Shown: positions 1 through 7,563, counted from the stretch's first letter. The stretch is 13,879 bases of DNA from an uncultured Gemmiger sp. (GCA_944382805.1 CALWNS010000095.1:1-13879); one strand, 5' to 3'. Made by a program: numbers and translations. Notes: a model not told the origin generated them from the letters alone.

Positions 1-218
1 TGGTTGCCCAGCAGATTGAATCGCGCTTTGGCTGTGCCGGGCTTGGCGTCGAACCCGGCGTGGACGATAGCGCTGTTGGCTTTGGAGGTGCCGGAGCAGA
101 CGTCCTCTGTGCGCTCCAGCAGCGCAGCCCGGCAGCGGTAGCGCGCCAGCTCCCGCGCGACGGCACAACCCACCACACCACCGCCGATCACGATCACATC
201 ATAATCAGTTTTAATCAT
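1..218 (-). CDS. FAD-dependent oxidoreductase, glycerol-3-phosphate dehydrogenase-like (N-terminal fragment, runs off the left edge)
   Basis: Reading leftward from an ATG at 218 gives 72 residues beginning MIKTDYDVIVIGGGVVGCAV. This is a Rossmann FAD-binding start: a beta strand, the GGGVVG dinucleotide loop at residues 12-17, then a helix. An Arg/Leu-rich stretch with LLER follows, then the SGTSKANSAIVHAGFDAKPG block (about residues 43-62) that is typical of the GlpA-like family in Clostridia. The family oxidises glycerol 3-phosphate to dihydroxyacetone phosphate. Related clostridial proteins are about 480 residues long, so most of the gene lies outside the window. Its start overlaps the glpK stop by 8 bp (ATGATTAA), and its ribosome site AGGAGG (225-230) lies inside glpK, 6 nt before the ATG. 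This implies translational coupling with glycerol kinase. The glpK neighbour supports the G3P role. Other FAD oxidoreductases of the DAO family cannot be excluded from the N-terminus alone. Confidence 0.85.
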   Translation of the reverse strand, partial: MIKTDYDVIVIGGGVVGCAVARELARYRCRAALLERTEDVCSGTSKANSAIVHAGFDAKPGTAKARFNLLGN

Positions 219-1740
219 GCGGAACCTCCTGTTCTGCTGTGCTGCGGTTTTCCCAGCGCGCCCAATACAATGCGCAGTCCACCGCGCGCCGCCACCCTTC
301 CAACCGTTTGGCGCGGGTGGATGGGTCCATCCGGCAGGTAAAGCGGTGGTTGGCCTGCCAGATGCGGGCCAGCTCCTCCCTGCTGGCCCAGAAACCAACG
401 GCCAGGCCGGCCAGGTAGGCGGCCCCCAGCGCGGTCGTTTCAATGCAGGCCGGGCGAACAAGGTCTACGCCCAGCAGGTCGGCCTGGAATTGCAGCAAAA
501 AGTTGTTGGCGCTGGCGCCGCCGTCTACCCGCAGCGCTTGCAGGGGCAGGCCGATATCCTGCCGCATGGCTTCCAGTACATCCCGTACCTGGTAAGCCAT
601 GGATTCCACCGTGGCGCGTACCAGCGCGGCGCGGGAACTGCCGCCGGTCAGGCCAACAAACATTCCACGGGCGTCCGGCTGCCAATACGGGGCGCCCAGA
701 CCCGCAAAGGCGGGTACTAAGTATACGCCGCCGGTATCGGTACACTGGCTGCAGTATCGCTCGCTTTGCCCGGCCGATTCCAGGATCCGCACTTTGTCGC
801 GCAGCCACTGGATGGCGGCGCCGGCCACAAAAACGCTGCCTTCCAGCGCGTAACCGCCGCCGCTGTCATCGCTGGCAGCCAGGGTAGTCAATAGCCCGTG
901 GCGGGAGTCGATCGCCTCATCGCCGGTGTGCATCAGTAAAAAGCAGCCGGTGCCGTATGTGTTTTTGGCGTCCCCGGGCTGCCAGCAGCATTGGCCGAAC
1001 AGCGCGGCCTGCTGGTCGCCGGCTACCCCGGACAGCGGTACAGCCGCGCCCAGCAGCGCCGGGTCGGTGACACCGTACCGATGACTGGACGGCAGGACCT
1101 GCGGCAGCATGGCCGCCGGAATACCAAACAGATCCAAAAGGTCTTTGTCCCAGCGGCGGCGGTGGATGTCAAACAGCATGGTACGGCTGGCATTGGTCTC
1201 ATCGGTCGCGTGCAGAGAGCCGCCGGTCAAATTCCACAGCAGCCAGCAATCCACCGTGCCAAACAAAAGGTCCCCGTTCTTTGCCTGCTCGGCCGCACCG
1301 GGTACATTGCGCAGGATCCATTCGATCTTGCTGGCAGAAAAATAGGCGTCTGGCACCAGGCCGGTCTTTTCCCGGATACGCTGTGCCTCGGCAGGGGAGA
1401 GCTTGTCGATGCGTTCGGCTGTGCGGCGGCATTGCCAAACGATGGCGTTGTATACCGGTTTGCCGGTGGCTCGCTCCCAAACAAGAGTGGTTTCGCGCTG
1501 GTTGGTGATACCGATCCCCGCCAGCTGCTCCGCGCGGATACCGGCCTGGACCATCGCCTGGCGCAGCACAGCCAGACTGGAAGTCCAAAGCTCGATCGGG
1601 TCCTGCTCTACCCAGCCGGGGCGCGGGAATATCTGGGCAATCTCCTGCTGGGCGGTGGTGCAAGCATGGCCGCTGCGGTCAAACAGGATGCAGCGGGTGC
1701 TTGTGGTCCCCTGGTCCAGCGCAGCAAGATACTGTTGCAT
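211..1740 (-). CDS. glpK: Glycerol kinase
   Basis: ATP-dependent phosphorylation of glycerol to sn-glycerol 3-phosphate, a cytoplasmic FGGY-family kinase. The 509-residue protein has the family's usual length and all landmarks in order: the N-terminal phosphate loop ALDQGTTSTR (residues 7-16), NQRETT (80-85, glycerol contacts Arg82 and Glu83), DAYFSASK with Tyr133, the catalytic base Asp242 in GVAGDQQAALFGQ, NTYGTGCF (260-267), and the C-terminal LRVDGGASANNFLLQFQADLL block (403-423) followed by ALGAAYLAG. The ATG at 1740 has AGGAGG 7 nt upstream. It starts 36 bp after the GH31 stop with no terminator between, and its end overlaps the next gene by 8 bp, so it appears to sit within the operon. 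By alignment from memory, the E. coli FBP-site Arg236 corresponds to Ala233 here, and the His phosphorylated by HPr in enterococcal enzymes corresponds to Ala228, so neither known control seems available. The catalytic residues look intact, so I expect an active enzyme. Confidence 0.97.
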   Translation of the reverse strand: MQQYLAALDQGTTSTRCILFDRSGHACTTAQQEIAQIFPRPGWVEQDPIELWTSSLAVLRQAMVQAGIRAEQLAGIGITNQRETTLVWERATGKPVYNAIVWQCRRTAERIDKLSPAEAQRIREKTGLVPDAYFSASKIEWILRNVPGAAEQAKNGDLLFGTVDCWLLWNLTGGSLHATDETNASRTMLFDIHRRRWDKDLLDLFGIPAAMLPQVLPSSHRYGVTDPALLGAAVPLSGVAGDQQAALFGQCCWQPGDAKNTYGTGCFLLMHTGDEAIDSRHGLLTTLAASDDSGGGYALEGSVFVAGAAIQWLRDKVRILESAGQSERYCSQCTDTGGVYLVPAFAGLGAPYWQPDARGMFVGLTGGSSRAALVRATVESMAYQVRDVLEAMRQDIGLPLQALRVDGGASANNFLLQFQADLLGVDLVRPACIETTALGAAYLAGLAVGFWASREELARIWQANHRFTCRMDPSTRAKRLEGWRRAVDCALYWARWENRSTAEQEVPHD

Positions 1741-1776
1741 AGTGGCACCTCCTCGCTTCGCTCTTACAAATCGGGG

Positions 1777-4293
1777 TCAACCTTCGGTCATGCCGATCAG
1801 GTCAAACGGTTCGCAGCTGACGGTCAGCGTAAAATCGCGGGACCGGGGCACATCGAACCGCACGCGGATCGTGCGGTCGCTCAAATCGTAGTACCAGCCG
1901 GTCTCTGCCTTGGCGAACAGATCCGGCACCAGGAAACGGGGCAGGGGCCGGTCGCCCAACAGTACGCTCAACGCGCCTTTCCGCTTGCTGATCAGCGCCA
2001 CGGTCATCCGCTGCAGCGCGGGTTCGGCCTGCCCGCTGCGCACGAACCGCAGCGTGGTACGCTCGCCTGCCTGCACGGTAATGTCGGTGCGGGCATAGTC
2101 CCCCTGTTCGAACCGGTCGCTGTAACCGTCGTCTTCGTAGTAAACGGCGGTGCAGTCTGCTTCCGCAGCAACCAAAAGATCCAGTTCATGTACGGTGTCG
2201 CAGGCCAGCTTACGCAGGTCGGGACTTGTGTAAAGTACGCCGTTGCCGCGCAAAAACATGGGGATCGAAGCCGGTCCCACCGGTACGGTGATGGTCTGCC
2301 CGCCTGCATAAGGACGCAGATGATCGTTGCAGTCGTACCAGGTACATCCGGCCGGCAGGTACAGCGTGCGTTGGGTGGAATTCGGTTCCACAACATTGGC
2401 CACCAGCAGCGCCGGGCCGAACAAAAATGTGGCCGAAGCATCGCTGTAGCAGGCAGGGTCGTGCGGGAATTCCCAGAATAGCGGCCGCAGCACCGGTGTG
2501 CCGTCTGTATGTGCGAGGTACATCAGGGTGTACAGATACGGCAGGAGCCGGTACCGCAGGCGGAAGGCCTCCCGCAGCAGCGGCAAAAGTTCCGGGTACA
2601 TCCATGGCTGGGTCACGGTGTTGTCATTGTTGGCGGAATTCATGCAGAATCGGGGCTGGAAAACGCCGCACTGGATCCAGCGCAGCAAAAGTTCCGCTTC
2701 CGGCGCGCCGCCTGCAAAACCGCCAATGTCCTCGCCTGTGTTGGGCACACCGGATAACCCCATGCCCACGATGGTATTGATGTTATAACGCAGGCTGCGC
2801 CAGTCGGTCAGGTTGTCGCCATCCCACACCTGCGCGTAGCGCTGGATCCCGGCATAGCCGGAACGGCTGATGACGTAAGGCCGTTCATGGGGGTAGACCT
2901 CCCGTGCGGCCTCGCAGGCCACCAGCCCCATCAGGTTGCTTTGCAGGGGTTTGTATTCGGTCATAGCGCCGCCGACGCCGTCCGCCTCACAGCGGGCGGT
3001 GCGGTCGTCAATGCCGTCGTATTCGCAGTTGTCGTTCCAGATACCGCGGATGCCTTTTTCCAGAATACGCGCTTTGAGCAGCGCCTTCCAGGCGGAGCGC
3101 CCGGCGGGGGAAGTAAAGTCAAAAAAGCGTCCGGGGCCGCCCCACCAGCGCCCGACAGCCGGTTCGCCGCCGTCCGGCGCAAGTACCAGCGAACGCGGTT
3201 CCGCCAGCAGGTCAGGCAGGTCGGGGTGGCGGGCGAGCAGGCCGGGCTTCAGGTTGGGAACGACCTCCAGCCCGCGCTCGGCCATACGGGCAGCAAAACC
3301 TTTCGGGTCAGGGAAGCGGTCTTTGTTCCAGTGGAAGACATACCGCAAATGGTCTTCCTCTCCGGCGGAATAGCCGCTGCCCAAAAGGAAGTTGTCCAGC
3401 GGCAGATCCTGGGCGGCAAAGGTATCGACGACCTGCTCGATCTCACGGTCGCAGTCCCGTTCCAGCTCGCAGTAGTACATCGTCGTCATCGAAAAGCCCA
3501 GCGTGTGGCGGCGCGGCATGGCGCTGCGGCCGGTCAACAGGGTATACTGGCGCAGCACGTCGGCCGGGGTAGGCCCTAGCAGCAGAAACAGGTCGATGTC
3601 ACCGCCGTCCGCCTGCCAGTAGCGGTAACGGGGCCAGTAGCCGCTGATCTCCTGCCCCATGTCAAACACACAGTCGTAGCTGTTGTGATAGAACAGCCCG
3701 ATGGCCTCGCCGTTACGCTCGTCTACCTGGAGATAAAAAGGAATGTGTTTGTACAGCGGATCCCCTGTTTCGGGATCGCTGCCCAGCGCGTCTTTGGGAT
3801 CCATGCGCATCCGCCGGCCCCGTTTGTCCAACGGCCCGTTCTTCTCGCCAAAACCGTAAAAATGCATATAGGTCGGATCGTAAGCGCTGTAATGGCTCAC
3901 ACGGCCCAGCCAGTCCCTCTCGTAAGCGCGGGTGGGCAGGTCGCGATAGCGCACGGCGCCATCCGGGCCGTACAGCGTACAGGCAAACGGTTCTTTGGTT
4001 ATACAGAGGCGGCCGCCGCCAAAATCAAACTGCAGGCTGCCGTCCGGCCCTGTTTTGGGCGGGATCGCAAGCGGACGGATGCGGCGCCGTTCTGTACGCA
4101 GCAGCGCGTCAAATGCATCCGGCCAGGCCGTGGTGACCAGGGTGTAGGAATGTTCGGGGAACTGCCGGGAAAAACTTACCCGGATGCGCAGGATATCCTG
4201 CGTTAAGAAGATAAGGCGGACATCGGCGGTATCCCCGTGCAGCAGGGTGCCAAGCGCGTCCGTTTCGCAGGTTTCCCATCTGTGCAGAAGCAT
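1777..4293 (-). CDS. Glycoside hydrolase family 31 alpha-glycosidase, intracellular
   Basis: An 838-residue GH31 retaining alpha-glycosidase. The order is an N-terminal beta-sandwich (about 1-250, including FYGFGEKNGPLDKRG at 145-159), a TIM barrel (about 260-610) and C-terminal beta domains (about 610-838). The nucleophile is Asp421 in GIRGIWNDNCEYDG, and the acid/base is Asp493 in QVWDGDNLTDW. SRSGYAG (476-482), GEDIGGF (520-526) and QPRFCMNSANNDNTVTQPWM (546-565) are further barrel signatures. The nucleophile loop reads WNDNCEY instead of the common WxDMNE. With GSGYSAGEED at about 305-314, this resembles the E. coli Aec37-like GH31 subgroup more than YicI xylosidases or YihQ sulfoquinovosidases. 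That subgroup call is from memory. Sugar specificity (alpha-glucosyl, alpha-galactosyl or alpha-xylosyl) cannot be read off. No signal peptide is seen, so it acts on imported substrate. The ATG at 4293 has AAGGAG 6 nt upstream. The gene lies 51 bp after the permease and 36 bp before glpK, with no terminator on either side. Confidence 0.93.
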   Translation of the reverse strand: MLLHRWETCETDALGTLLHGDTADVRLIFLTQDILRIRVSFSRQFPEHSYTLVTTAWPDAFDALLRTERRRIRPLAIPPKTGPDGSLQFDFGGGRLCITKEPFACTLYGPDGAVRYRDLPTRAYERDWLGRVSHYSAYDPTYMHFYGFGEKNGPLDKRGRRMRMDPKDALGSDPETGDPLYKHIPFYLQVDERNGEAIGLFYHNSYDCVFDMGQEISGYWPRYRYWQADGGDIDLFLLLGPTPADVLRQYTLLTGRSAMPRRHTLGFSMTTMYYCELERDCDREIEQVVDTFAAQDLPLDNFLLGSGYSAGEEDHLRYVFHWNKDRFPDPKGFAARMAERGLEVVPNLKPGLLARHPDLPDLLAEPRSLVLAPDGGEPAVGRWWGGPGRFFDFTSPAGRSAWKALLKARILEKGIRGIWNDNCEYDGIDDRTARCEADGVGGAMTEYKPLQSNLMGLVACEAAREVYPHERPYVISRSGYAGIQRYAQVWDGDNLTDWRSLRYNINTIVGMGLSGVPNTGEDIGGFAGGAPEAELLLRWIQCGVFQPRFCMNSANNDNTVTQPWMYPELLPLLREAFRLRYRLLPYLYTLMYLAHTDGTPVLRPLFWEFPHDPACYSDASATFLFGPALLVANVVEPNSTQRTLYLPAGCTWYDCNDHLRPYAGGQTITVPVGPASIPMFLRGNGVLYTSPDLRKLACDTVHELDLLVAAEADCTAVYYEDDGYSDRFEQGDYARTDITVQAGERTTLRFVRSGQAEPALQRMTVALISKRKGALSVLLGDRPLPRFLVPDLFAKAETGWYYDLSDRTIRVRFDVPRSRDFTLTVSCEPFDLIGMTEG

Positions 4294-4344
4294 AAAGATC
4301 TCCTTTCCTTAGATTATACCGGATTATTTGCGGCGGCGCCAGCC

Positions 4345-5226
4345 TTAGCCTTTCACTGCGCCGGCCACCATACCTTTCATAAACTGCTTTTGGAACACGA
4401 GGAACAAAATCAGGACCGGGATCATCGTCAGTACCGACATGGCCAACAGGCTGCCCCAGTCGACCGCATACTGGCCGGAGAAGTTCGCCAGGGCGAGCTG
4501 TACTGTGTACATATCCGAATCGCGAATGACGACCAGCGGCCACATATAGTCGTTCCAGCGCCACAGAAAGGCGAAAATAGCAAGGACGCTCATGATCGGT
4601 CTGGCCAGTGGCAGCATCAGCCGCAAAAAGATCTTGGTCTCGCTGGCGCCGTCAATACGGGCGGAGTCCATGATCTCGTTTGGGATCGTCAGAAAATATT
4701 GCCGCACCAGGAATACGCCGGCCGGCGTGGCCGCCGAAGGAATGATCAGGCCCAGGAAATTGTTATACAGCCCAAAAGCCTTGACTACCTGAAATATCGG
4801 GATCATCAATACTTCCAGCGGCAGCATGAGCGTGGACAGGAAGAACAGGAAGATCGCGTTGCCGCCGGGGAAACTGTATTTGGCAAAGGCGTAGCCGGCC
4901 ATCGTATTGATAACGACGGTCAGCACGGTGGCGCTGACGGCGACAATGGCGGTATTGCGGAAATACAGGCTGAAATCCCCGCGGGCCCAGGCGTCAAGAT
5001 AATTCTCAAGCGAAAACTGCTCCGGCAGGAGCTGCGGCGGGTAGCGGAACAATTCGGAATCCGCCTTAAAAGAAGAAAGCGTCATCCACAGGATCGGGCA
5101 AAGGTAAATGACTACGAACAACGCCAGGATCAAGTAGGCGGAAAGATTGTTTTCCTTGCGGCCGCTGCGCCCCTGGATGGCGCGCCCTTTTTCGTCTCGC
5201 AGGACCGTGTTTTTCGCATTAGTCAT
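4345..5226 (-). CDS. Sugar ABC transporter permease, MalG-like (CUT1 family)
   Basis: Inner-membrane permease of a carbohydrate importer, 293 residues from the chosen ATG. A basic N-terminal tail (1-29) precedes the first membrane segment (about 30-50, SAYLILALFVVIYLCPILW). More hydrophobic segments follow at about 91-112, 124-150, 156-175 and near the C-terminus (LAMSVLTMIPVLILFLVFQ). The cytoplasmic EAA-type loop that docks the ATPase reads DSARIDGAS...LPLARP (about 187-210). A C-terminal QKQFMKGMVAGAVKG ending is typical of MalG-type subunits. The frame is open to a GTG at 5235, but that codon lies inside the Shine-Dalgarno sequence, so the ATG at 5226 is preferred. The start overlaps the upstream permease stop by 8 bp (ATGACTAA), indicating coupled synthesis of the two halves of the channel. 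No ATPase gene is present here. The substrate is unknown, but the context suggests a small glycoside. Confidence 0.95.
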   Translation of the reverse strand: MTNAKNTVLRDEKGRAIQGRSGRKENNLSAYLILALFVVIYLCPILWMTLSSFKADSELFRYPPQLLPEQFSLENYLDAWARGDFSLYFRNTAIVAVSATVLTVVINTMAGYAFAKYSFPGGNAIFLFFLSTLMLPLEVLMIPIFQVVKAFGLYNNFLGLIIPSAATPAGVFLVRQYFLTIPNEIMDSARIDGASETKIFLRLMLPLARPIMSVLAIFAFLWRWNDYMWPLVVIRDSDMYTVQLALANFSGQYAVDWGSLLAMSVLTMIPVLILFLVFQKQFMKGMVAGAVKG

Positions 5227-6115
5227 CAATAGCACCTCCGTTGTTCAGTTTGAATTGCAACAGGGTCAGGATCGCCAGGATCAGCATGGTCACCATGGAA
5301 AGGGCGCTGGCATACCCCAGGCGGAACTTCTGGAACGCTTCTTCATAAATGTACTGTACGGCGAACTTGGTAGCGCCGGCGGGACCGCCGTTGGTCATTG
5401 TGATCACAAGACCGTACTGTTTGAACAGGTCGATAAAAGAAAGGATCATGACCAGGAACATCGTGGGTTTGAGAAGCGGCAGCGTGATGGAGAAAAACTT
5501 GCGCATAGGGCTGGCGCCATCTACCTCGGCCGCTTCGTAATAGGTGTCGTCGATGCTCTGCAGGCCGGAAATAAATGTGACCATGTAAAAGCCTGTGCGG
5601 GACCAGACTGTCGCCAGCACTACGACGGCCATGGCGGTGATGCTGTTGGTAAACCAGGTCACTTCCGGCAGGCCCATGGTGGAGAGCAGGTAATTGATAA
5701 TACCGGTACTGTCGCCAAAAATAAACTGGAACAGCAAGCCGACAACAATATAAGAGATCATGGACGGCCAGTAAAAGACGGCCCGGAAAAAGCCGCGGCC
5801 ATGAATGCTCTTGACAAGCAGTGTAGCCAGCAGCAGGGAGACGACCATGATCAAAGGCAGGCTGATGATCGCATACAAAAAGGTTTGCCGCATGGAGATC
5901 CAGAACCGGCGGTCGGTGAACAGCTCGGCATAGTTGGCAAAGCCGATAAAGTTCAGCTCGCCGATCCCGCCCCAGTCGGTCAGTGAATAGACAAGGCCGA
6001 ACACGGCCGGTACGGCGATGAAAATCAAAAAGATCAGCAGGTTGGGCGCGATCATCACATAGGGGAAAATTTTCATCTCGGTAGAAGCGATAGAGGAGCG
6101 TTTGGCTTTTTTCAT
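5219..6115 (-). CDS. Sugar ABC transporter permease, MalF/UgpA-like (CUT1 family)
   Basis: A 298-residue membrane permease that pairs with the MalG-like protein to form the import channel. A short basic tail (MKKAKRSS) leads into membrane segment 1 (about 17-44, ending in VYSLTDW), followed by the conserved FIGFANYAELF block. Hydrophobic segments follow at about 77-101, 112-134, 159-182, 214-234 and 270-288. The EAA loop is canonical: YYEAAEVDGASPMRKFF...LPLLKP at about 192-216, including the invariant G in VDGAS. TMTNGGPAGAT (about 239-249) is the usual MalF-type periplasmic-side motif. The ATG at 6115 has AGGAGG 7 nt upstream. It follows the binding-protein gene after a 79-bp gap that holds a strong hairpin, and overlaps the next permease gene by 8 bp. 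It depends on a binding protein (next door) and on an ATPase encoded elsewhere, probably a shared MsmX-type protein, as is usual in Firmicutes. Confidence 0.96.
   Translation of the reverse strand: MKKAKRSSIASTEMKIFPYVMIAPNLLIFLIFIAVPAVFGLVYSLTDWGGIGELNFIGFANYAELFTDRRFWISMRQTFLYAIISLPLIMVVSLLLATLLVKSIHGRGFFRAVFYWPSMISYIVVGLLFQFIFGDSTGIINYLLSTMGLPEVTWFTNSITAMAVVVLATVWSRTGFYMVTFISGLQSIDDTYYEAAEVDGASPMRKFFSITLPLLKPTMFLVMILSFIDLFKQYGLVITMTNGGPAGATKFAVQYIYEEAFQKFRLGYASALSMVTMLILAILTLLQFKLNNGGAIDD
5234..5239 (-). promoter_or_regulatory. Ribosome binding site that decides the MalG-like permease start
   Basis: The minus strand reads GGAGGT here, inside the last codons of the upstream permease and 7 nt before the ATG at 5226. 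The alternative GTG start at 5235 would lie within this site and have no ribosome site of its own, so the ATG is the better start. Confidence 0.75.
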
Positions 6116-6139
6116 AGGGCAGCCTCCTTTTTTCTAGAA

Positions 6140-6174
6140 CAAGGGGGCGCAGGGCAGCGCCCCGCGCCCCCTTG
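6140..6174 (-). promoter_or_regulatory. Strong intercistronic hairpin between binding-protein and permease genes
   Basis: Two perfect 11-nt inverted arms (CAAGGGGGCGC at 6140-6150, GCGCCCCCTTG at 6164-6174) enclose a loop that itself pairs 4 bp (GGGC 6152-6155 with GCCC 6159-6162) around an AGC triloop, leaving one A/C mismatch. The resulting 15-bp, GC-rich stem sits about 20 nt after the binding-protein stop. No run of T follows the stem on the transcribed strand (the next bases are TTCTAG), so it is not a classical terminator. Such hairpins between malE-type and malF-type genes usually protect the 3' end of the binding-protein message or cause partial termination, giving more binding protein than permease. 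Confidence 0.75.
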
Positions 6175-6194
6175 GGCGGTTCTGCGCAGGAAGA

Positions 6195-7532
6195 TCAGTT
6201 CAGGTATCCGTTCTCCTGCATATATTCGTTCGTTTGGGCATCGATCTCAGCCGCCATTTCCTCCGGGGTCAGCTTGCCGGCCAGCACTTCGGGCCAAAGA
6301 TCCTGCAAAGCCGTATAGGCGATGGTGGTGTAACCCGGCATACTCAGATCAAAGCTGGCGGCCGGCGTCGTGTTGGCCAGTTCGTTGGCAAAGACCGCGA
6401 ACTCTTCGCTGCGGACAGGGTATTCGATATTGGCGTTATCGACCCGCGGCGAAACAAACAGGCATTCCTGGCAATAGCGGGCGTTTTGCTCCTGCGCTGT
6501 CACCCAGGTGATAAAATCAACGGCTTCCTGTTCGCAGCCGGTGCCCTTAAAAGCGGTGATGCTCTTGCCGCCCGGCACGGACGAACGGGTGGTGCCGATC
6601 GGCATATAGGTGACGCCCCATTCAAAATCCTGGATGTTTTCGTCATAATTCTGAACCATCCAGGTGCCGGCAATGTGAACGGCCACCTCGCCGGAGCGGA
6701 AAAGGTTGTTGGGATCCTCGCCGCTCAGCCAGATGCTGCTTACGGCCAGCCCTTCGTCAAACAGTTCTTTGGTGTAGTTGATGGCGTTGAGGCTTTCGGG
6801 GCTGGAAAGGTTGCCGCCCTGTTCGTTGGCAAGGCTGCCGCCGAATTCATACAGGATGGTGGCCCAGCGGTGCGAAGGGTTGTCAATGACCATGCCGTAC
6901 TTCACGGCGCCGCTGTCTACCACTTTCTGCAGCGCTTGCTTAAATTCGTCCCAGGTCCAGATATCGTCCTCCCCGGTGGGGACTTCTACGCCGGCGGCCT
7001 CAAAGGCGGTCTTGTTGTAGATCATGCCGTTGGCCGTAACTTCGGTGGGGATGGCGGCGATCTGATCGCCGGCCAGATAAAGGTAATCGACCGAGTCCAG
7101 ATATTCCTCCTTGAGCGCTTCGCCATCGACATAATCATTGAAATCGACCATGGCGTCGCTCAACTGGCTGATCGTTGTCTCTACACAGCGCGACATGGCG
7201 GGCGATTCGCCGCCTGCGATCGACATCTGCAGTTTGGTGGTCAGATCCTCAAATGCGATCTCCTGCAGGTTGATCGTGATGTTGGGGTGCAGAGCTTCGT
7301 ATTCGTCGATCAGGCTCTGCATCACGGCGGTCTCGTTGCCGTCGGTCCACCAGATCAGGTCCATCTCCACCGGCTCCGCGTTGGAGCTGGTTTCGGCGGT
7401 GGCGTCCCCGCTGTTCTCGGCGGCCGCGTTCTCTTCGGCGGGGCTGCCGCCGCAGCCGCCCAGCAAGGCGGCAGCCAGCGCGGCGCTCAGGCCCAGTGCC
7501 AAAACTCTGCGAGATGTAGTGGTGCGTTTCAT
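6195..7532 (-). CDS. Extracellular sugar-binding lipoprotein of ABC importer (family 1 solute-binding protein)
   Basis: A 445-residue solute-binding protein that captures the sugar outside the cell and delivers it to the two permeases encoded directly downstream. The N-terminus is a lipoprotein signal: basic MKRTTTSRR, a hydrophobic Ala/Leu core, and a lipobox LGGC with the acylated Cys at position 27. An acidic Ala/Glu/Ser-rich linker (about 28-56) then tethers the domain. The mature part opens with MDLIWWTDGNETAVMQSLI (about 57-75), followed by LHPNITINLQEI and LTTKLQMSIAGGESPA, the classical start of CUT1 binding proteins. Later landmarks are NGMIYNKTAFEAAGVEVP, IWTWDEFKQAL, and FRSGEVAVHIAGTWM in the C-lobe. 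The ATG at 7532 has AAAGGAGG 6 nt upstream. The ligand cannot be predicted; the aromatic residues near the start (WW) are common in sugar binders. A 119-bp gap with a candidate promoter precedes it, so it may be the main target of the adjacent two-component system. Confidence 0.95.
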   Translation of the reverse strand: MKRTTTSRRVLALGLSAALAAALLGGCGGSPAEENAAAENSGDATAETSSNAEPVEMDLIWWTDGNETAVMQSLIDEYEALHPNITINLQEIAFEDLTTKLQMSIAGGESPAMSRCVETTISQLSDAMVDFNDYVDGEALKEEYLDSVDYLYLAGDQIAAIPTEVTANGMIYNKTAFEAAGVEVPTGEDDIWTWDEFKQALQKVVDSGAVKYGMVIDNPSHRWATILYEFGGSLANEQGGNLSSPESLNAINYTKELFDEGLAVSSIWLSGEDPNNLFRSGEVAVHIAGTWMVQNYDENIQDFEWGVTYMPIGTTRSSVPGGKSITAFKGTGCEQEAVDFITWVTAQEQNARYCQECLFVSPRVDNANIEYPVRSEEFAVFANELANTTPAASFDLSMPGYTTIAYTALQDLWPEVLAGKLTPEEMAAEIDAQTNEYMQENGYLN

Positions 7533-7563
7533 GTTTCTCCTCCTTTGTCGTTCAATGTCCGGC

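Noticed and set aside
991..2481. A 496-codon open frame on the plus strand opposite glpK and the GH31 gene
   Set aside because: The minus-strand genes here have full family signatures. The plus frame is low-complexity, has no recognisable domain, and is the kind of antisense open frame expected from GC-rich codon use.
1777..4293. GH31 enzyme as a sulfoquinovosidase, which would also release glycerol
   Set aside because: The nucleophile loop is WNDNCEY and the YihQ-type QQRW sulfonate-binding signature is not seen. No sulfoquinovose pathway genes are present.
4237..5232. A 331-codon plus-strand frame opposite the permease
   Set aside because: It is Gln/Arg/His-rich, the usual signature of the complement of hydrophobic membrane-protein codons; not a gene.
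6140..6174. Reading the hairpin as a rho-independent terminator
   Set aside because: The bases after the stem on the transcribed strand are TTCTAG, with no U-run, and the permease genes clearly belong to the same importer.
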